A stretch of DNA of 64,000 bases, from assembly GCA_032622095.1 (NCBI GenBank), contig CP136068.1, positions 51,950,443 to 52,014,442 of the forward strand, in the 5' to 3' direction. Made by a program: the position numbers and the translations under genes. Source of the DNA: Siphonodentalium dalli (taxonomy: Eukaryota; Mollusca; Scaphopoda; Gadilida; Siphonodentaliidae). Below, piece by piece: positions 44,336 through 56,650 of this stretch. Each line of letters begins with the position of its first letter. Position 1 is the stretch's first letter. The notes below the pieces were generated by a model, which was not told the origin of the DNA, made no database searches, and worked only from the letters and a program-made list of their open reading frames with translations.

Positions 44336-45012
44336 TAAGTCACTTGAATTATAAAGGGCCATAACTCTGTTAAAATATATCGGATCAAACCCAAATTTGA
44401 ACTTGATCTGTATTTTGGGGTGAGGACCACATGTACCAAATTTGGTGTAGATCAGATGAAAAATGTTTTGAGTCATAGCAGCTTGCGTGAATTATAAGTA
44501 AACATTAAGAGTGAAAGGGTTAATTAAATAATACCAAAAACCATACAGATGAAGACCGTGCTAAGAAAAACCTAGGTAAGAAATATGAGCCAGATCAGAA
44601 GAAATATGTTCAACTTATTACATTGGATAGCATGTGTGTGAAGGGTTAATTATTTTCTAAACTGATCAACTAATCGATACCAAAAACTATACAGGTGAGG
44701 GGTGTGTCATCATAAACCTACATATCAAATATGAAAACAATCAGACAAAAAATACTTTGGTTATAGCATCGGATGCTCATGCCTATGTGCGGATGCAAAG
44801 TGTTAATAATTTCTAAACCGATCAACCGATCGATACCAAAAACTATACAGGTGAGGAGTGTGTCATCATAAACATGCACATAAAATTTGAACAAGATCCG
44901 ATAAAAAATATTCGAGTAAATGAATCGGATAGTAAGTGTCTACGGACAGACGGACAGACGGACAGACGGACGGACGGACAGACAGACGGACGGACGGACG
45001 GACGAACGACGG
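44336..45012 (+). repeat. Family D array element with (GGAC)n microsatellite
   Basis: It begins AAAGGGCCATAACTCTGTTA. Units contain ATCAACCGATCGATACCAAA, ACTATACAGGTGAGGAGTGT and 'GTCATCATAAAC', spaced about 120-180 bp. It ends in a run of GGAC and GGACAGAC at 44943-45003. It is the same general design as families A-C, but the closing hairpin is missing because the next element begins at 45048. Confidence 0.7.
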
Positions 45013-45047
45013 ATGGTTGATCCGGACGTCGGCATTATGTGTACCAT

Positions 45048-47307
45048 ACTCTCCCCTGCCTAATAATAGTGATGGCCAAATAATAGTGATGGTGCACATT
45101 TTCGGGTGTTATTAATAATAGTGATGGTGCCAAATAATAGTGATGGCGCACAATGATGGCATTTTACCATATTTCTACTATAAATGAAGCAGAATGTAGG
45201 CCTTAATTAATTTGGCATTGTTGGGCAAGTTCCCATGCATGCAAGTTGTTCTCATTGGCTCCTTTAATAATGACAGTAAGTAATTTGGTAACAGTACCAG
45301 TCTGAGTAAGGTAAAGTACTGTGGTGATTGTAGCCAGGTTGGGTGGAAGCAGGCACGGCTTTCTCAAAATCACAGCGAGGCTGCCAAGGAGGCCTCGCTA
45401 AATAATTTGCGAGGCTGCCTCACCTTTTTTGGGGCTGATTTTTTATAAACTCTAAAGATAGCCTTAAAGACACGGTTGGCCTTGGCGGTGGGTATCCGGT
45501 GAAAATATCTCCACCCGTCAAAAACCGCCACAAACAGAAAGAACATCAAAATGTAGATAGACTTTGTCCGTATACAAATAAGTAATATCGCATAAACAGT
45601 ATGTTATGGTCATATGTTTGACCATTGTTATGTAAACAAAAGCGTAAAAAGTTACTTTTCTGGTGTTTGTTTATATTATGATGGTAAACATAAAGAGCGT
45701 TCTTTGTTGGTGAATACCTGATATGGAACTAATAAAGAGCGTTTATGCCATTTGTGTGTGATTAGCCAGTAGCATTGTGCTGTCTTCTGTAACACAATCA
45801 GGCTCTTGCTTAGGTAAAATATAGTAGGTCTTTATGATAACATGCTGTTTACGCGATGGTCATGGTATATAGGAACGGAACTGTATGCGTTTTACTGTTT
45901 TTCTGTTTACGGTGTTTGGAACAAATATGAATAATTTCGACAATTAAGGCCGCACGTACCTTTAAATTGGCTATTTTGACTAATTTGCTTTACTTCAATA
46001 CCTTAGTGCTTATTTTGCAGGTTCTGATATTATAAGTTATGCTTAATATATTAAATATAATTCATAAATTGATATTTTTACACTGTTTGACAATAGGTGA
46101 ACTTTGATACTAATAGACTACTAACTAGACTAACTGACCCAGTGTTATTATTAGAAGCTCAACTTTACTATAAAAATAGTTGAACAATGATCAATCCATA
46201 TTATGAGTGAGTAATTAATTCAGTTAGTTAGGTATATAGAATCTCATATAAAAGACAAACACCAGATTGGAAACAAAAACGGAACAATAACGGAACGCGC
46301 GGTTTGAAATGCTGTAATGGAGCTTATAAAACGGACCACATTAATTCAACCAGTTCTATAATGCGAAAAACAAATATAGTGGGGAAACTTCTATTATTAT
46401 TTATGATAAATAAAGTTCGGCATTTTGATCAGTGACAATGAGTAAAAGGTGGAACTTGCGGGAAATTAGTTGGCATATCGGTTGCATCATCCATCAATAT
46501 TTCGCTCGAGATGTAAATTAGAGTTATCTTTCTTATGTCGCACATCGGCTATTTAAAATCCGACATAAAACTTAAATCCGACATAAAACGTAAGTTGTGG
46601 TTAATAATGTGGAACTGTTGCCAAGTCATCGCATTCATAATTAAACTGTGCTTTGAATACACAGACATGTTATTGTATTGCTTTATTGCATAGATTTAAA
46701 TACATGTTCCTGTGTACACACAGAAGCTACTGCGGTGTCGTAACTTTCCATTTATAGCCAAAACCAGTCACGCATGTGTGCACACGACTCACAGCTTCTG
46801 TGTCTTCATGATAGCGCATAATTGGGTCACGATAACAGTATTGTTTGGAGAAGTCGGCCACGTCAAGTTAAATTAGTTCATCAGTTGTCACTCAGATTAG
46901 TTTCACTGATTATTTTATAATATAAGCCTGGTGATGTGATTTTAGCATTAAGTCCCGTTTTGATAGTAGAAGTCGGTTCCGTCCCAACGATAATTAGTTG
47001 TCACTGTGTGATTATAAGCTTTGATGAGTTGTAATTAACTGCGATAATCCGTCTGTTTATACACGGACATCATGATCTAGAGGCCTAAATCCTGTTAGGA
47101 ATGAGATTCTCCCACATTCCTGTCAACTTGTCAAGTGCACTTCTATTTTTTTTAGTGAGCTGCACGTTTTTTCTAACTTTTTGACTGAAAATTCCGCGAC
47201 TTTGCAAGAACTTTAAATAATCGTGATGGCGCCTAATAATCGTGATGCTGTCGTATTTTTCTTTAAATAAATAAACGTGACGTCACGTTTATTTGGCAGG
47301 AGAGAGT
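45048..47307. mobile_element. 2.26 kb nonautonomous TIR element with 'AATAATAGTGATGG' subterminal repeats
   Basis: Left end ACTCTCCCCTGCCTAATAAT faces right end TTATTTGGCAGGAGAGAGT. At the left, AATAATAGTGATGG recurs four times. At the right, AATAATCGTGATGG and AATAATCGTGATGC occur, and the right TIR contains the CRE-like palindrome ACGTGACGTCACGT (about 47275). No frame longer than about 60 codons exists over 2 kb, so it is a deletion derivative or noncoding. It lies within the ZPR1 intron 42009-47938. Confidence 0.75.
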
Positions 47308-47938
47308 ACATGGTATGGGTACACATAAATATGACATTTTACTACCAGTGTATGATTGGGATTACCTAACATTATATAATGCCCCTGACATTAACTACTG
47401 TTATTGTTGTCTAAAAACTGATACCTCCCCATTCTATTAAAATATGTGATCCTGAATTTAGTTCTGTGCCTTTCAATTGTATAAAGTTACAATTAGTGTA
47501 AGTTAGTTCACAATGACTAATTGTAAGAAGAGCATGAGGGTCAGCTTATCATTTTCTTAATTGTAGTCATCTACTTCATGTTGTAAGCCTGCAAGTCACT
47601 TTTTAACACATTACATGTTAGAGCTCAATGCACACTATAATTCAACACATATCTGCTACGGACATGTTTATAAAATAAAAAATAAAAATAAAAATAAATA
47701 ATAATTTCAAATTTATTTTTTCGTAAGTTTTTTTGTCATAACATCAGGCATTGCAATAAAAAGGCCTAATGCGGCCCTTTTTATTCAATGCGGCGGGGCC
47801 TGAGAACCAAAAATATTTTTTTTTTGGCCTAAGGTAAATTTTTTGTATATTACTCATAAGCTGCATGTTATTCAGTACTTTACTGAGATTTGTTCATTTT
47901 TATGTATGCTCATACCCTTAGAAGAAGGATTATTTTAC
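47308..47938. other. Intronic noncoding sequence
   Basis: AT-rich with nothing recognised before the ZPR1 donor at 47938. Confidence 0.5.
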
Positions 47939-48031
47939 CTCATCCAACGCAGTGCAGAACTTCTCCACTTTCTCCCTCATACTCTCCAGAGTCGAATCTC
48001 CACAATGTCTTAGGAATGGATTTTTTTCAAG
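47939..48031 (-). CDS. ZPR1: ZPR1 exon (KNPF helix region)
   Basis: 31 codons, phase 0 at both ends, LEKNPFLRHCGDSTLESMRE then KVEKFCTALDE. It corresponds to the ZPR1 segment after the TT(L/V)EGL motif: KNPF, a polar loop, then a helix leading to the DDPAGN block. The acceptor is CATTTTTTTTCAG|CTT and the donor GAG|GTAAAA. Conservation with vertebrates is modest except for KNPF, but position, phase and splice sites agree. Confidence 0.9.
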
Positions 48032-48162
48032 CTGAAAAAAAATGAAGGAACTAACAATTCGTTTCAATGCTGGTTGGCAAATAATCATGTAGCTGTCACC
48101 AATATCAATTAATTTAACCCTTTCTATAATAAATACTCATCAATGAGTAGTTATCCCTTAGA

Positions 48163-48218
48163 AAATGTTCAGATAATAAGTTCAATAGTCGTTTGTTGTG
48201 CTTATTATCTGAACATTT
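48163..48218. repeat. Perfect 18-bp stem hairpin
   Basis: AAATGTTCAGATAATAAG (48163-48180) and its exact reverse complement (48201-48218) flank a 20-nt loop. It lies about 130 nt upstream of a ZPR1 acceptor in the intron. It may be a small foldback. Confidence 0.75.
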
Positions 48219-48307
48219 CCCTCTAATAAATTGGACTCCTTCTGCACTTTTATAGTCGTCTGCTTATTTTTCCTTTCTCCAGATGAATAGTAGACCATTT
48301 CAATGTA

Positions 48308-49471
48308 CAGTAAAACCTCTCTAAACCGAACACCCTTTGGATCGGCCCTTCTGTTCGGTGTTCGGTTTACAGAAAATCGCAAAACCATCAGAATATATTG
48401 CCGCCGGTAAGAGTTATCGAGACCCGAACACCTCAGTACTGATTAATTAGACTATATTCAATTAAAACTACAAAATAAAACAAAATATAAATTGCAATAG
48501 ATAAACATGTTATAATAAGACATAAATATATGTACAGATAAACTTGGAAACACGGAAACGATACATTTTACGGTGATTCACGGTTTTTGAAAATGTTAAC
48601 TGTAGATTTCTACTCTGAACTGTCGTTTTGCCGACGGCTCATTAATTGTGATAAGTTGATTAAAACAGTGAGGGTGACAATAAACCACCGTTGTGTACTT
48701 TTAGCGAAATATTGTTTAGTTAGGACAATTTTTGTAAAAACAAAGAGTCCATTCCAGCACAATAACTTGTGTGAAAATGACATGTCGCTGCTCTAATTAT
48801 CTGTGATATCACCATTGTTCAATCAATTTGTGAAATAAGCAAACATGTATCTATCTGTATCTGTATCTGAAGGTGGTGTAGTGCAGTAACCAATTCTGGT
48901 TTAGGTGTATCTAATTAAACACCTGTTGTTTTAATCCGTTTCAAAGCTTCGCCGACACAAAAGACCGCTAATTAAATTGGTACGCTTATTCAATAATACA
49001 AAAGTACATTAGCTGTGTGCACGCGCGTTCGGCTGGAATCGCTTTCGGAATTTATTAAGAATAAGATTAAATATAAAAACGGCCTTATCTTTTTATTATA
49101 AGGCATTATATTCGTTTTAATCTGTATTTAAATTTGATTAATTTACAAAGAACACTTCGGCCGTTTGTAACTAACTGTTGTCACTGACGCTGATTGATGT
49201 CACACACAGGTCAACTCAAAAACGGGAACGTTCACATCATTACATTTTAACTGATTGTGTTTGGTCTCTTCCATCGCTTTCAGCGTTCTGATTTTGGAGG
49301 TAAACATTAGTGTACTTGTTCATTTATGGACTAATAAAGCTGCACAGAGGTTTCGGATTACAGAGGCAATCATTAATGACAATGCACTTGGGTAAATTCG
49401 GGACCGAACAATTTGTTCAGAATGGAGAGGGGTTCGGATGGTAGAGGGTCCAGATTGGAGAGGTTTCACTG
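48308..49471. mobile_element. pogo/Tc1-mariner-type nonautonomous element with TA duplication
   Basis: Terminal inverted repeats CAGTAAAACCTCTCTAAACC (left) and, as reverse complement, CAGTGAAACCTCTCCAATCT (right) are flanked by TA at 48306-48307 and 49472-49473. 'CAGT(A/G)(A/G)AACCTC' termini with a TA target are characteristic of pogo/Tigger elements. It has no transposase frame: the longest readings are about 70 codons without a DDE motif. It is located in the ZPR1 intron 48032-49745. Confidence 0.85.
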
Positions 49472-49745
49472 TATACTTTTATAACTGAGTGGGAGATTCC
49501 ATTTAATATAGAAAGGGTTAAAGATGGCAATGATACAAACAAATTGCCAGAAATGGAAAACGGAATTCTAAAAATATGTTCAGTGTTACAGAATACAACA
49601 ATATTATACAACAATAAAAATGTGTCATGCATCAGAATTTTAATGAGGGAGACAGTGCTTGTGAACACAGAAATCTTATTTATTAATTTTGTGTCAGGGA
49701 ACAGATCGTTCTTATATATTATAAATGTTTAATAATAATGTATAC

Positions 49746-49856
49746 CTCTTCTTTAAGTGAGAATATCAGGCCCTCCACTGTTGTCAATTTCCCATTTTGT
49801 GATCCGAGCCCGCTCTCAAAATTCAGTTCTGGTATTTTTATACAGGATGTAGCAGT
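49746..49856 (-). CDS. ZPR1: ZPR1 exon with IPEL(N/E)FE and TT(V/L)EGL motifs
   Basis: 37 codons, phase 0 at both ends. It encodes TATSCIKIPELNFESGLGSQ then NGKLTTVEGLIFSLKEE. IPEL-x-FE followed by G(K/T)(L/F)TT(V/L)EGL is diagnostic of the conserved domain that follows each ZPR1 zinc finger. The acceptor is TTTATTCCAG|ACT and the donor GAG|GTATAC. The preceding exon ends DVLK, so the junction DVLK|TATSC parallels DLLK|SETC in the human protein as I recall it. Confidence 0.96.
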
Positions 49857-50733
49857 CTGGAATAAAATCAAATTGATACTACTGTGAACATTTATACTAC
49901 TGTGTTTAGATGAATCTGTTGTATGTTGGAAAATGAAATATATGCAATAGAACTGCATAAGTCAGACGACCATGGCATGTCATGTCCTTTACATCCATTG
50001 TGTTAACCCTTTCATTTTTTAAGCTTGTGTGTATTATACACTAATGAGTCTATAAAGGTGTTATCATTTAATTCCTGCCATCTTATAACTTGATCAAGAC
50101 TCATACGGCTATACATATACATCATCATGAAGAGAGCTGCATTGGTGCAGCATTAAAGATCCTGTGCCAGTGCATTCTCTTATATATGTGAGTCTCCCAT
50201 ATGGAGCCTCGAATTAGGGCCCGACGAATCGGCAAATTCAACAATCGAATCGAATCTCGAATCGAATATATTGCTATAAACACTCGCAGCAGATTTGCGG
50301 TATATATTCACAGATTCCGGATACCATATCCGTATGCTTCAAAAGCATCTGTATTGACGGAAAGTAAATATTATAATTAAATGTCGATATTAAAATTATA
50401 TAAAATACATGTCTATTTTGTGTGTTTATCACCAAAAACTCCCTGAAAGAAACCATTTATAGACATGCAGATTGTAGAAATAAGTGATAATTGTAGGAAT
50501 ATCGCAAGCAATCCACCATCTTGGATGGCTCGGTAAATCCTGTGTCTATAGTCTATATCTTATATCATTATTATGATGTGAATTATATGTTTCCTGAATC
50601 TGAATTTCATTTAAGAATAAAAACAACAATGATTAAATGAAACAAATTATTTGTATTCAGAATAATATGATAATGAGATTATTATTATTATCCTCGATGG
50701 GTGGTGGTATATCTATAGGATGGGGAATGTTAA
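49857..50733. other. Intronic noncoding sequence
   Basis: AT-rich with no exon. AAGATGGATGGC-like text near 50519 is too short to assign to family A. Confidence 0.5.
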
Positions 50734-51480
50734 GCCCCGGTTCCATATCCCCGATTTTCCACCCCGAATGTTCCCGAATGACTCCCGAATCATAATTTTG
50801 CAAAAATCGTGGAGTAAGTTCGGGACGAGTCGGTACAGTGAATTTTTACCCCCGAACATCGGTGCTATCGGGGTCGATTCTGGACGATTCTGGACCCACT
50901 CCCGACAGTTTTGAAATGTTCAAAACTATCGGGAACCAAGCCGAATCGCTCCCGATTTGTCAATCATCGGGAGAAATTCGGCACCTATTCGGGAGTAGTC
51001 GGCAATATTCGGGTGGATATTCTGGAGTAGTCGGCAGTATTCGGTAGCTTATTCCCGAATTCGCCATGTGTGGCTGCTTTTATACTAAGATCCGGTGTAT
51101 CTGCAAAATTCGGCATCGATTCGGGACGTTCAGCAGCAATTGAATACCAATTCGGTATTTATTCGGCATCAATTCGGTACCAGTTCGGCATTGATTCGGG
51201 GTATATGGCAACAAGTCGGTAGTAATCTGGGCAATTCGGCAGCTACTCGCACGAAATTTCGGTATCAGTTCGGGATAATTCTTTATCATTCGGGAAGAAA
51301 TTCGGAAGCATTCTGGAATACTCGGCAATGTTCGGGACGATTAAATTTTGTCATCAGTTCGGCGGCTTTTGGAATAAAACTCGTCCAGAATTCTCTCGAA
51401 TGCTGCCGATTTGGTCTGGTCCCGAATTGGTGCCAAATATACTAATTCGGGACAGAAAATCGGGAATATGGAACCAGGGC
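50734..51480. mobile_element. MITE-like element built of dispersed 'ATTCGG' motifs
   Basis: The ends are GCCCCGGTTCCATATCCCCG and TATGGAACCAGGGC, inverted copies of each other (about 26 bp including GATTTTC/GAAAATC). The interior consists almost wholly of irregularly spaced TTCGG or CCGAA words, for example ATTCGGCATCAATTCGGTAC, with CCGAA dominating at the left and TTCGG at the right. No protein is recognisable. A 116-codon frame reflects composition. No target duplication was found. Confidence 0.75.
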
Positions 51481-51579
51481 ATTACCAGTAACCTGAGGGG
51501 AAAGATATTTGAGCCAGACACAAGGTTTGCCGATCACATATAACAGACCATATGGAATTTGTTATGATTATTTGTTGAT

Positions 51580-51735
51580 TAACACGTTGACGGCCGCTAC
51601 GAGTTAACTCGTAGTAAACGGTTGCATGGGGACTGCTACTACGAGTTAACTCGTAGTGGTGTCCATATCAAATAAATAACAACAGAAACCGATTATGCGT
51701 CAATCCATGCCCAACAATCTCATTGATTGATTGTA
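51580..51735 (+). mobile_element. 'CTACGAG' element copy with two perfect palindromes
   Basis: AACACGTTGACGGCCG is followed by CTACGAGTTAACTCGTAG at 51597-51614 and again at 51639-51656, then ACAACAGAAACCGATTATGC. Each palindrome is 18 bp with no loop. It shares its order of motifs with 40480-40640 (inverted), and its palindromes with the MITE at 59016-59298. Confidence 0.75.
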
Positions 51736-52087
51736 TATGTATAATTACAATGGCTTGAGATACAACGATTCCCACATCCCGATCAAGGGGTGGTGGTTCA
51801 GTTTGAAATCTTGCGATGATACTCCATTTTACCGGGACCTCTTCTGTACATCCCTGACCCATGGTAGACCTTTCCCGGATATTATAGAGGGTTTTCGTTG
51901 CATAAATCAATTATCAGTTAGCTCTAGATTGTTCAGGTTTCATTTGAAGCTTTTGGCTATATAGTGATAATACACCCCATTGTTTGAGGGATGGGTGCAG
52001 GCCACTGAAAGGTCCACTAAATATCTAAACTTGGCTGTGTAACATGTAAGAGAACAACACATACATGTATGTTGAGATTAGTTAGAA
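51736..52087. other. Intronic noncoding sequence
   Basis: Nothing recognisable. Overlapping short frames on both strands have no homology I know. Confidence 0.45.
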
Positions 52088-52426
52088 ATATAATTTTTAA
52101 AATTAAAATTAGTTTTTCCTCAAGGGAAGCCCGAAACTGAACTATATGGATTATTATCCTCGGCCTTGTGTTATCAGGAGGGTTAAAATTTATTGTCCGT
52201 TTATTGCCATACTCTGGTAATCAGCGCTTGGATTAGCCCACGCATGAATGCGTCCCGTGCAAATCCTGCACTCTAACAATTCATCTAGCCAGTTTTATTT
52301 CCGACTTTTATTAATAAAATTTGCGAGTCGCGGGGTTGGGAATGGCACCGCCATGGGAGGGATCTATGATAGTTCAGTTTCGGGCTTCCCTTGAGGAAAA
52401 ACTAATTTTAATATTAAAAATTATAT
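52088..52426. mobile_element. 339-bp MITE with about 58-bp TIRs
   Basis: Left arm ATATAATTTTTAAAATTAAA and onward through TTTTTCCTCAAGGGAAGCCC and AAACTGAACTAT is matched by the right arm as reverse complement with one visible mismatch. Its inner left part (about 52145-52310) also matches, inverted, the right end of the large element at 58.5 kb, so the two belong to one family. Confidence 0.8.
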
Positions 52427-52849
52427 TTTTCCGCCAAGGAGAAGCCCTTCAACTGAACTATATGGATTAGAATGCAAGCCCAGGAGGAGGCAACGAGCAA
52501 TAAATTTACTATTCCAGTTTGACGGGAATGTACTCTTCCAAAACAGATTTAATGTAAATGTGATTTAGTCATGAATCAGCTTTGATATGTTATGTGAAAG
52601 AGCTCATAAATTCAGATTCCAGCATTGCTCAAGCTTGTACCCCCCCCCCCCCCTTGTCTTTTGGAATAAACATCCCAGGCAGTGCCATACCATACGTGCC
52701 AGCTACTAGTAGAAACCGAGCAGTAGAGACTTCTTCTTCTGCTGCTTTTTCTCGTTTCATGCGATGAGAGTGATGTCTGTATTTACTATTTATATCTTCC
52801 CAAATAGAAAGCGCTATTGACGGTACGCGACAGCGAGTCTTCTCCACAC

Positions 52850-54680
52850 AGAACAGCCTCCAAAGGCTCGGGTGCTATTGTCCCGGAGGATTGGTTGCCC
52901 GAATCTCAGAGAACGGCACTCTGCCTGCCACGGTCTGCTGATGCAGGACCAGGGGGCGCAAACTGGTACAGCCCGAGGACTGGTACAGTTGTGCAAAGTT
53001 TGTGTAATTCATTGTAACAAGATTTGACACATATCCTGTGATGAAGTTTTTACAAGAGATCGACCCGTGTCGTTTCCATACGCAAAGCGAGTTCCCTAGG
53101 AACGACAGAATCCTTGACCGAGATCCTTGCTCATCGTCGTCAAAGCCATCAGACGCCAGGAGAATTATAGAAAGCATGTCAGGATCGACGCCAGCAACAG
53201 AACAGCCTGCATCAGGTTGAGGTAAGGTACTAGAGGGAAGCCCACACTGGGAATGGCTCGAACGAGGAACAATTGCGCTCGCAGTTAGATTTTAAGGTGT
53301 TATTTCCCACCCCAAGGCCAGAATGGCGGAAAAAAGGGAAATTGAAAGGAACCATTTGACCAGGGAAAGCCCCCCCCCACTGAATCTCCCAAATGCAGGT
53401 GGTCCTCACACGCTGACATAAACGTCGATGACATACCACTAGGATCCCCTGACGGCAGAGGAGCAGGCCTGGACGTATCACTTGGGATGACGTTTCCAGG
53501 GGGACAAGACCGACCCTCGTAATGGAGTGGGCCACGGCGCCGTGGGGAAGCGTCAGAAGGCCAGTTGGCTGGTGCGCTTTGTGCGGCACGGGACAACAAG
53601 GCTTCCCCACCCAGAACAGTCGCCAAAGGCGCGGGTGCTTGTGTCCTGGAGGATTGGTTGCCCGAATCTCCGGAGGACGGCACCCTGCCTCCCATGGTCT
53701 GCAGAAGACGGGGCTTGCAGCACAACCAGGGGGGACCGAATGGTTCCTGCCCGAGTTAAGACTGATACGTTTGCTCAAAATGTTTAACCATGGACCAATG
53801 GGCCTTCAACCAACTATGACAATATCGCGTATATTCATGAGCAACCCGCACGGTGTGTGGCTATCAAAGTTGAATCTCGTTCGACTATAAGCAAGACAAG
53901 ACATTCTGTTAGTTATTAGCAAGCATAATATACAAAACATTTGTTAGTTATTGCAAAACAAGGTTGATAAGGTAAATTCCGTTATTTACTATGGCCACGT
54001 GATCTTACCTGCTAGAAATTAAACCGCAGGTAAGATACTGTCTTTTCTCGGCGAAGAGGACGATGAGATCCGATTTCTCCTGTGCAAGAACATATCGGTG
54101 TCCTTGCCGACGGTGAGGAGAACGGTTTATACACTTACGGAAAGTCCACAGATGGTGGAGCAGGCCTGGAATATCCCGAGGGAGTATGATTCCAGGGGGA
54201 CAAGACCCACTCTCGTAATGGAGTGGGCCACGGACCGTGGGGAAGAGTCAGAAGTCTCAGTCCTTCCCAGGAGACAGGAGCAATTGTTCTCGCAGCCATA
54301 TGCAAATGTAATTTTCTAATTCACGAATATTAAACTGTGCACTGTTCCCTCTTGACAAAATGTGCATGGTCACAGTAATCGTTGATTCAATATTAAACTA
54401 TTGGAAGGTATATTTAAAACCGTTCCCATCGCAGTTTTATACAGGCGCAAGTACATCCGTCTTCTGAATTGCGAGAGCAAATGAGAGCTCGAGCTGCGTT
54501 TACATCTGGGAAGAACTGAAGTCTGGTTGGCTGGTGCGCTATTAGTGGCACATGATGAGTCTTCCCCACCCTAAGGCTCAGGAGCAGTGGCATTCGCCCT
54601 TGAAGATTTGTTTTCCGAATCAACGATGGTAGCACCCCGCCAGTCACTGGTACTGGGCAGTGGTCATGCACAATATAAAG
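52850..54680. repeat. GC-rich diverged internal repeats of the 6.26 kb element
   Basis: A block with GGAGGATTGGTTGCCCGAAT occurs near 52885 and 53655, with a degraded third copy near 54600 (GAAGATTTGTTTTCCGAATC). A second block with GAGCAGGCCTGGA, CCAGGGGGACAAGAC and AATGGAGTGGGCCACGG occurs at about 53457-53560 and 54157-54256. Frames of up to 182 codons (53230-53778, minus) run through these repeats but match nothing I know and overlap open frames on the other strand, so I do not call them genes. Confidence 0.65.
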
Positions 54681-55350
54681 GCTTCTTGCGGAACGGCGCT
54701 TTATATGTGTGATGATACAAATGCTTTCATTTGTGTTATTCATTTAGGTTTTCTATTTACCAGATAATCATATGGATATGTAGTAATAGAAGGAGAAGAG
54801 CCATGTTTTGGACTCTTTTGAAATTGGCACTGGCAGGCCTGCCGAATGCAAAATAAATCGTAAGCCGTAACGTATTTGTCGGTTGTCTGGTTGTGCTTAG
54901 GTACTAATAGGTTACACAAACTGTTATATTCAGTATCATGAGAGCCACATACAACTTTGACGCGACCTAGATTTCACAACCTCCAGGTGAACCGAACCGT
55001 CGTTCGCCTCCAATACGCAGGCCTGCAGTGGTCGTGCGCAATATCAATATAAACGCTGTTCATGTAACTGCACTTTATATGTGTGACAATACAAATGCTG
55101 TCCTTTCTGTTATTTGCCCTATAATCAATTGGATATGAGGCAATAGAATGAAAAGAGCCATGTGTTGGTCTCTGATGGAAATTTTAGTGGCAGCGGCCCT
55201 GCGCAATATAAATGCATTTCCTGTAACTGTGCTTAATACGTGAGTGAAGGCTATTTGACATTTGATCGTTTCTATATGTGGAAATAGAAGGTAGAGAGCC
55301 AAGTGATGGACTCTGTTGGAAAGGCTATTGGCAGTGCATCGGGGGCACAT
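54650..55350. repeat. Diverged tandem units with GCAATATAAA
   Basis: At least three units carry GGCAGTGGTC(A/G)TGC(A/G)CAATAT, 'TATATGTGTGA...TACAAATGCT' and AAAGAGCCATGTxTTGG (near 54656, 55027 and 55190). They lie within the 6.26 kb element. No coding content. Confidence 0.6.
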
Positions 55351-56505
55351 GACAATATAAATGCATAGTAGTTCACCTTGACTATTCACGGATTGAAAGC
55401 GCAGAAGTATGTCGGTATCAGTGAAAATTGACGCACGCCATATTGATATAGTCAGTTCGTATGTCATTGAGCCTTGGAGGCACTGACACCCTTGTACTAG
55501 TATGGAACAATTATGGCTCACCATTTTGTATCATGTTAATTCGTAATTTGAATGTATCGACAAACACTATTGTTATCCTCCTCCCTATTTTCCACCCTTC
55601 TGATTGGCCCATGTGCTGTCACGTGCCGGGCGACAAATCACACTGTCGCCCGCTGACCCGGGAGACATTGTTTTTGACGCCCGCCTGATATTATATTGCA
55701 AGAATATCTCCAAACACACACTGCAGTAACTCATCTACTTCGCATCACTACAACGTACTAAAAAATCATAGATCTTATATACCCCACGGATTCGCAAAAC
55801 ACACCAGTTGTGGTGTTCGCTAATTTGCATATATTTAGTGAACACTAATATTCTTAAGTTTTAAGTTGATACTTTTATCGGACAAGCGTTATTATTTACT
55901 TTTTACATCGCAATATCTCGGTGATTCAATTTGTTCATGTCGACATTATGATGCAAGATTGAAAGAGAGGATCCCTTTAGGTTGGTTGGTTATAAATGTT
56001 CGCTGGTAGACAACGTAATGCATACGTTTGTCGCGAATGAATGGTACTGTACGCTTATCTTCAGCGATGTCTGCAATGTGATCATAGAAGTATTTTATGT
56101 GAGGATCGCCATGAGCACTGACACATATGAATGTACATTAATGAAATTGACAACTTCCCAATAGCTTTCGGGAAAGACCGTTATGAAATGAACATCGCGA
56201 GTAAATTGCGCGCACAAGACGACATTGAACATGCCTTGCAGAAGACGAGAACATACCTATATGGCTTATTGGTTTACATTGCATGGACCGATATTGACGA
56301 TTTGACCACCAAAATGATCGTAAATAAACGCGGATTATCAAACGTTTAAATGCTTGACTATCGTTTATGGAACAGAAATCCTATGGGACGATAAGTAGTT
56401 ACTGAAAATATACATAATCGGGAAAGAAATCACTCATGACTCAGTGCAACATCGTGCGTGTGGATGGCAAGGATATTTTCTGTGGTATAATCGGATAACA
56501 AATCA

Positions 56506-56650
56506 GTTGTTGCCCTTCTTCTCGGGAGACATTGAGATTTGTCACCCGCTCGAGAACAGAATGTCTCCCTCGGAGCATCGCTCCTCGGGAGACATTCCGT
56601 TCTCGAGCGGGTGACAAATCTCAATGTCTCCCTCGACAACGGGTGACAAC
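56506..56650. repeat. 145-nt imperfect palindrome
   Basis: Arms of about 71 nt, with CGGGAGACATTGAGATTTGT and CACCCGCTCGAGAACAGAAT on the left and their reverse complements on the right, meet at CGGAGC-AT-CGCTCC. Inside each arm GGGAGACATT is itself repeated in inverted order. Related text (CCCGGGAGACATTG) occurs near 55660. It is part of the 6.26 kb element. Confidence 0.8.

Noticed and set aside
44940-45012. Possible CRISPR-like regular repeat
   Set aside because: It is a GGAC/GGACAGAC microsatellite in a eukaryotic sequence, with no spacer-repeat structure.
53230-53778. 182-codon minus-strand frame (and overlapping frames on both strands) in GC-rich DNA
   Set aside because: It lies across diverged repeats inside a TIR element, competing frames are open on the opposite strand, and no motif is recognisable.
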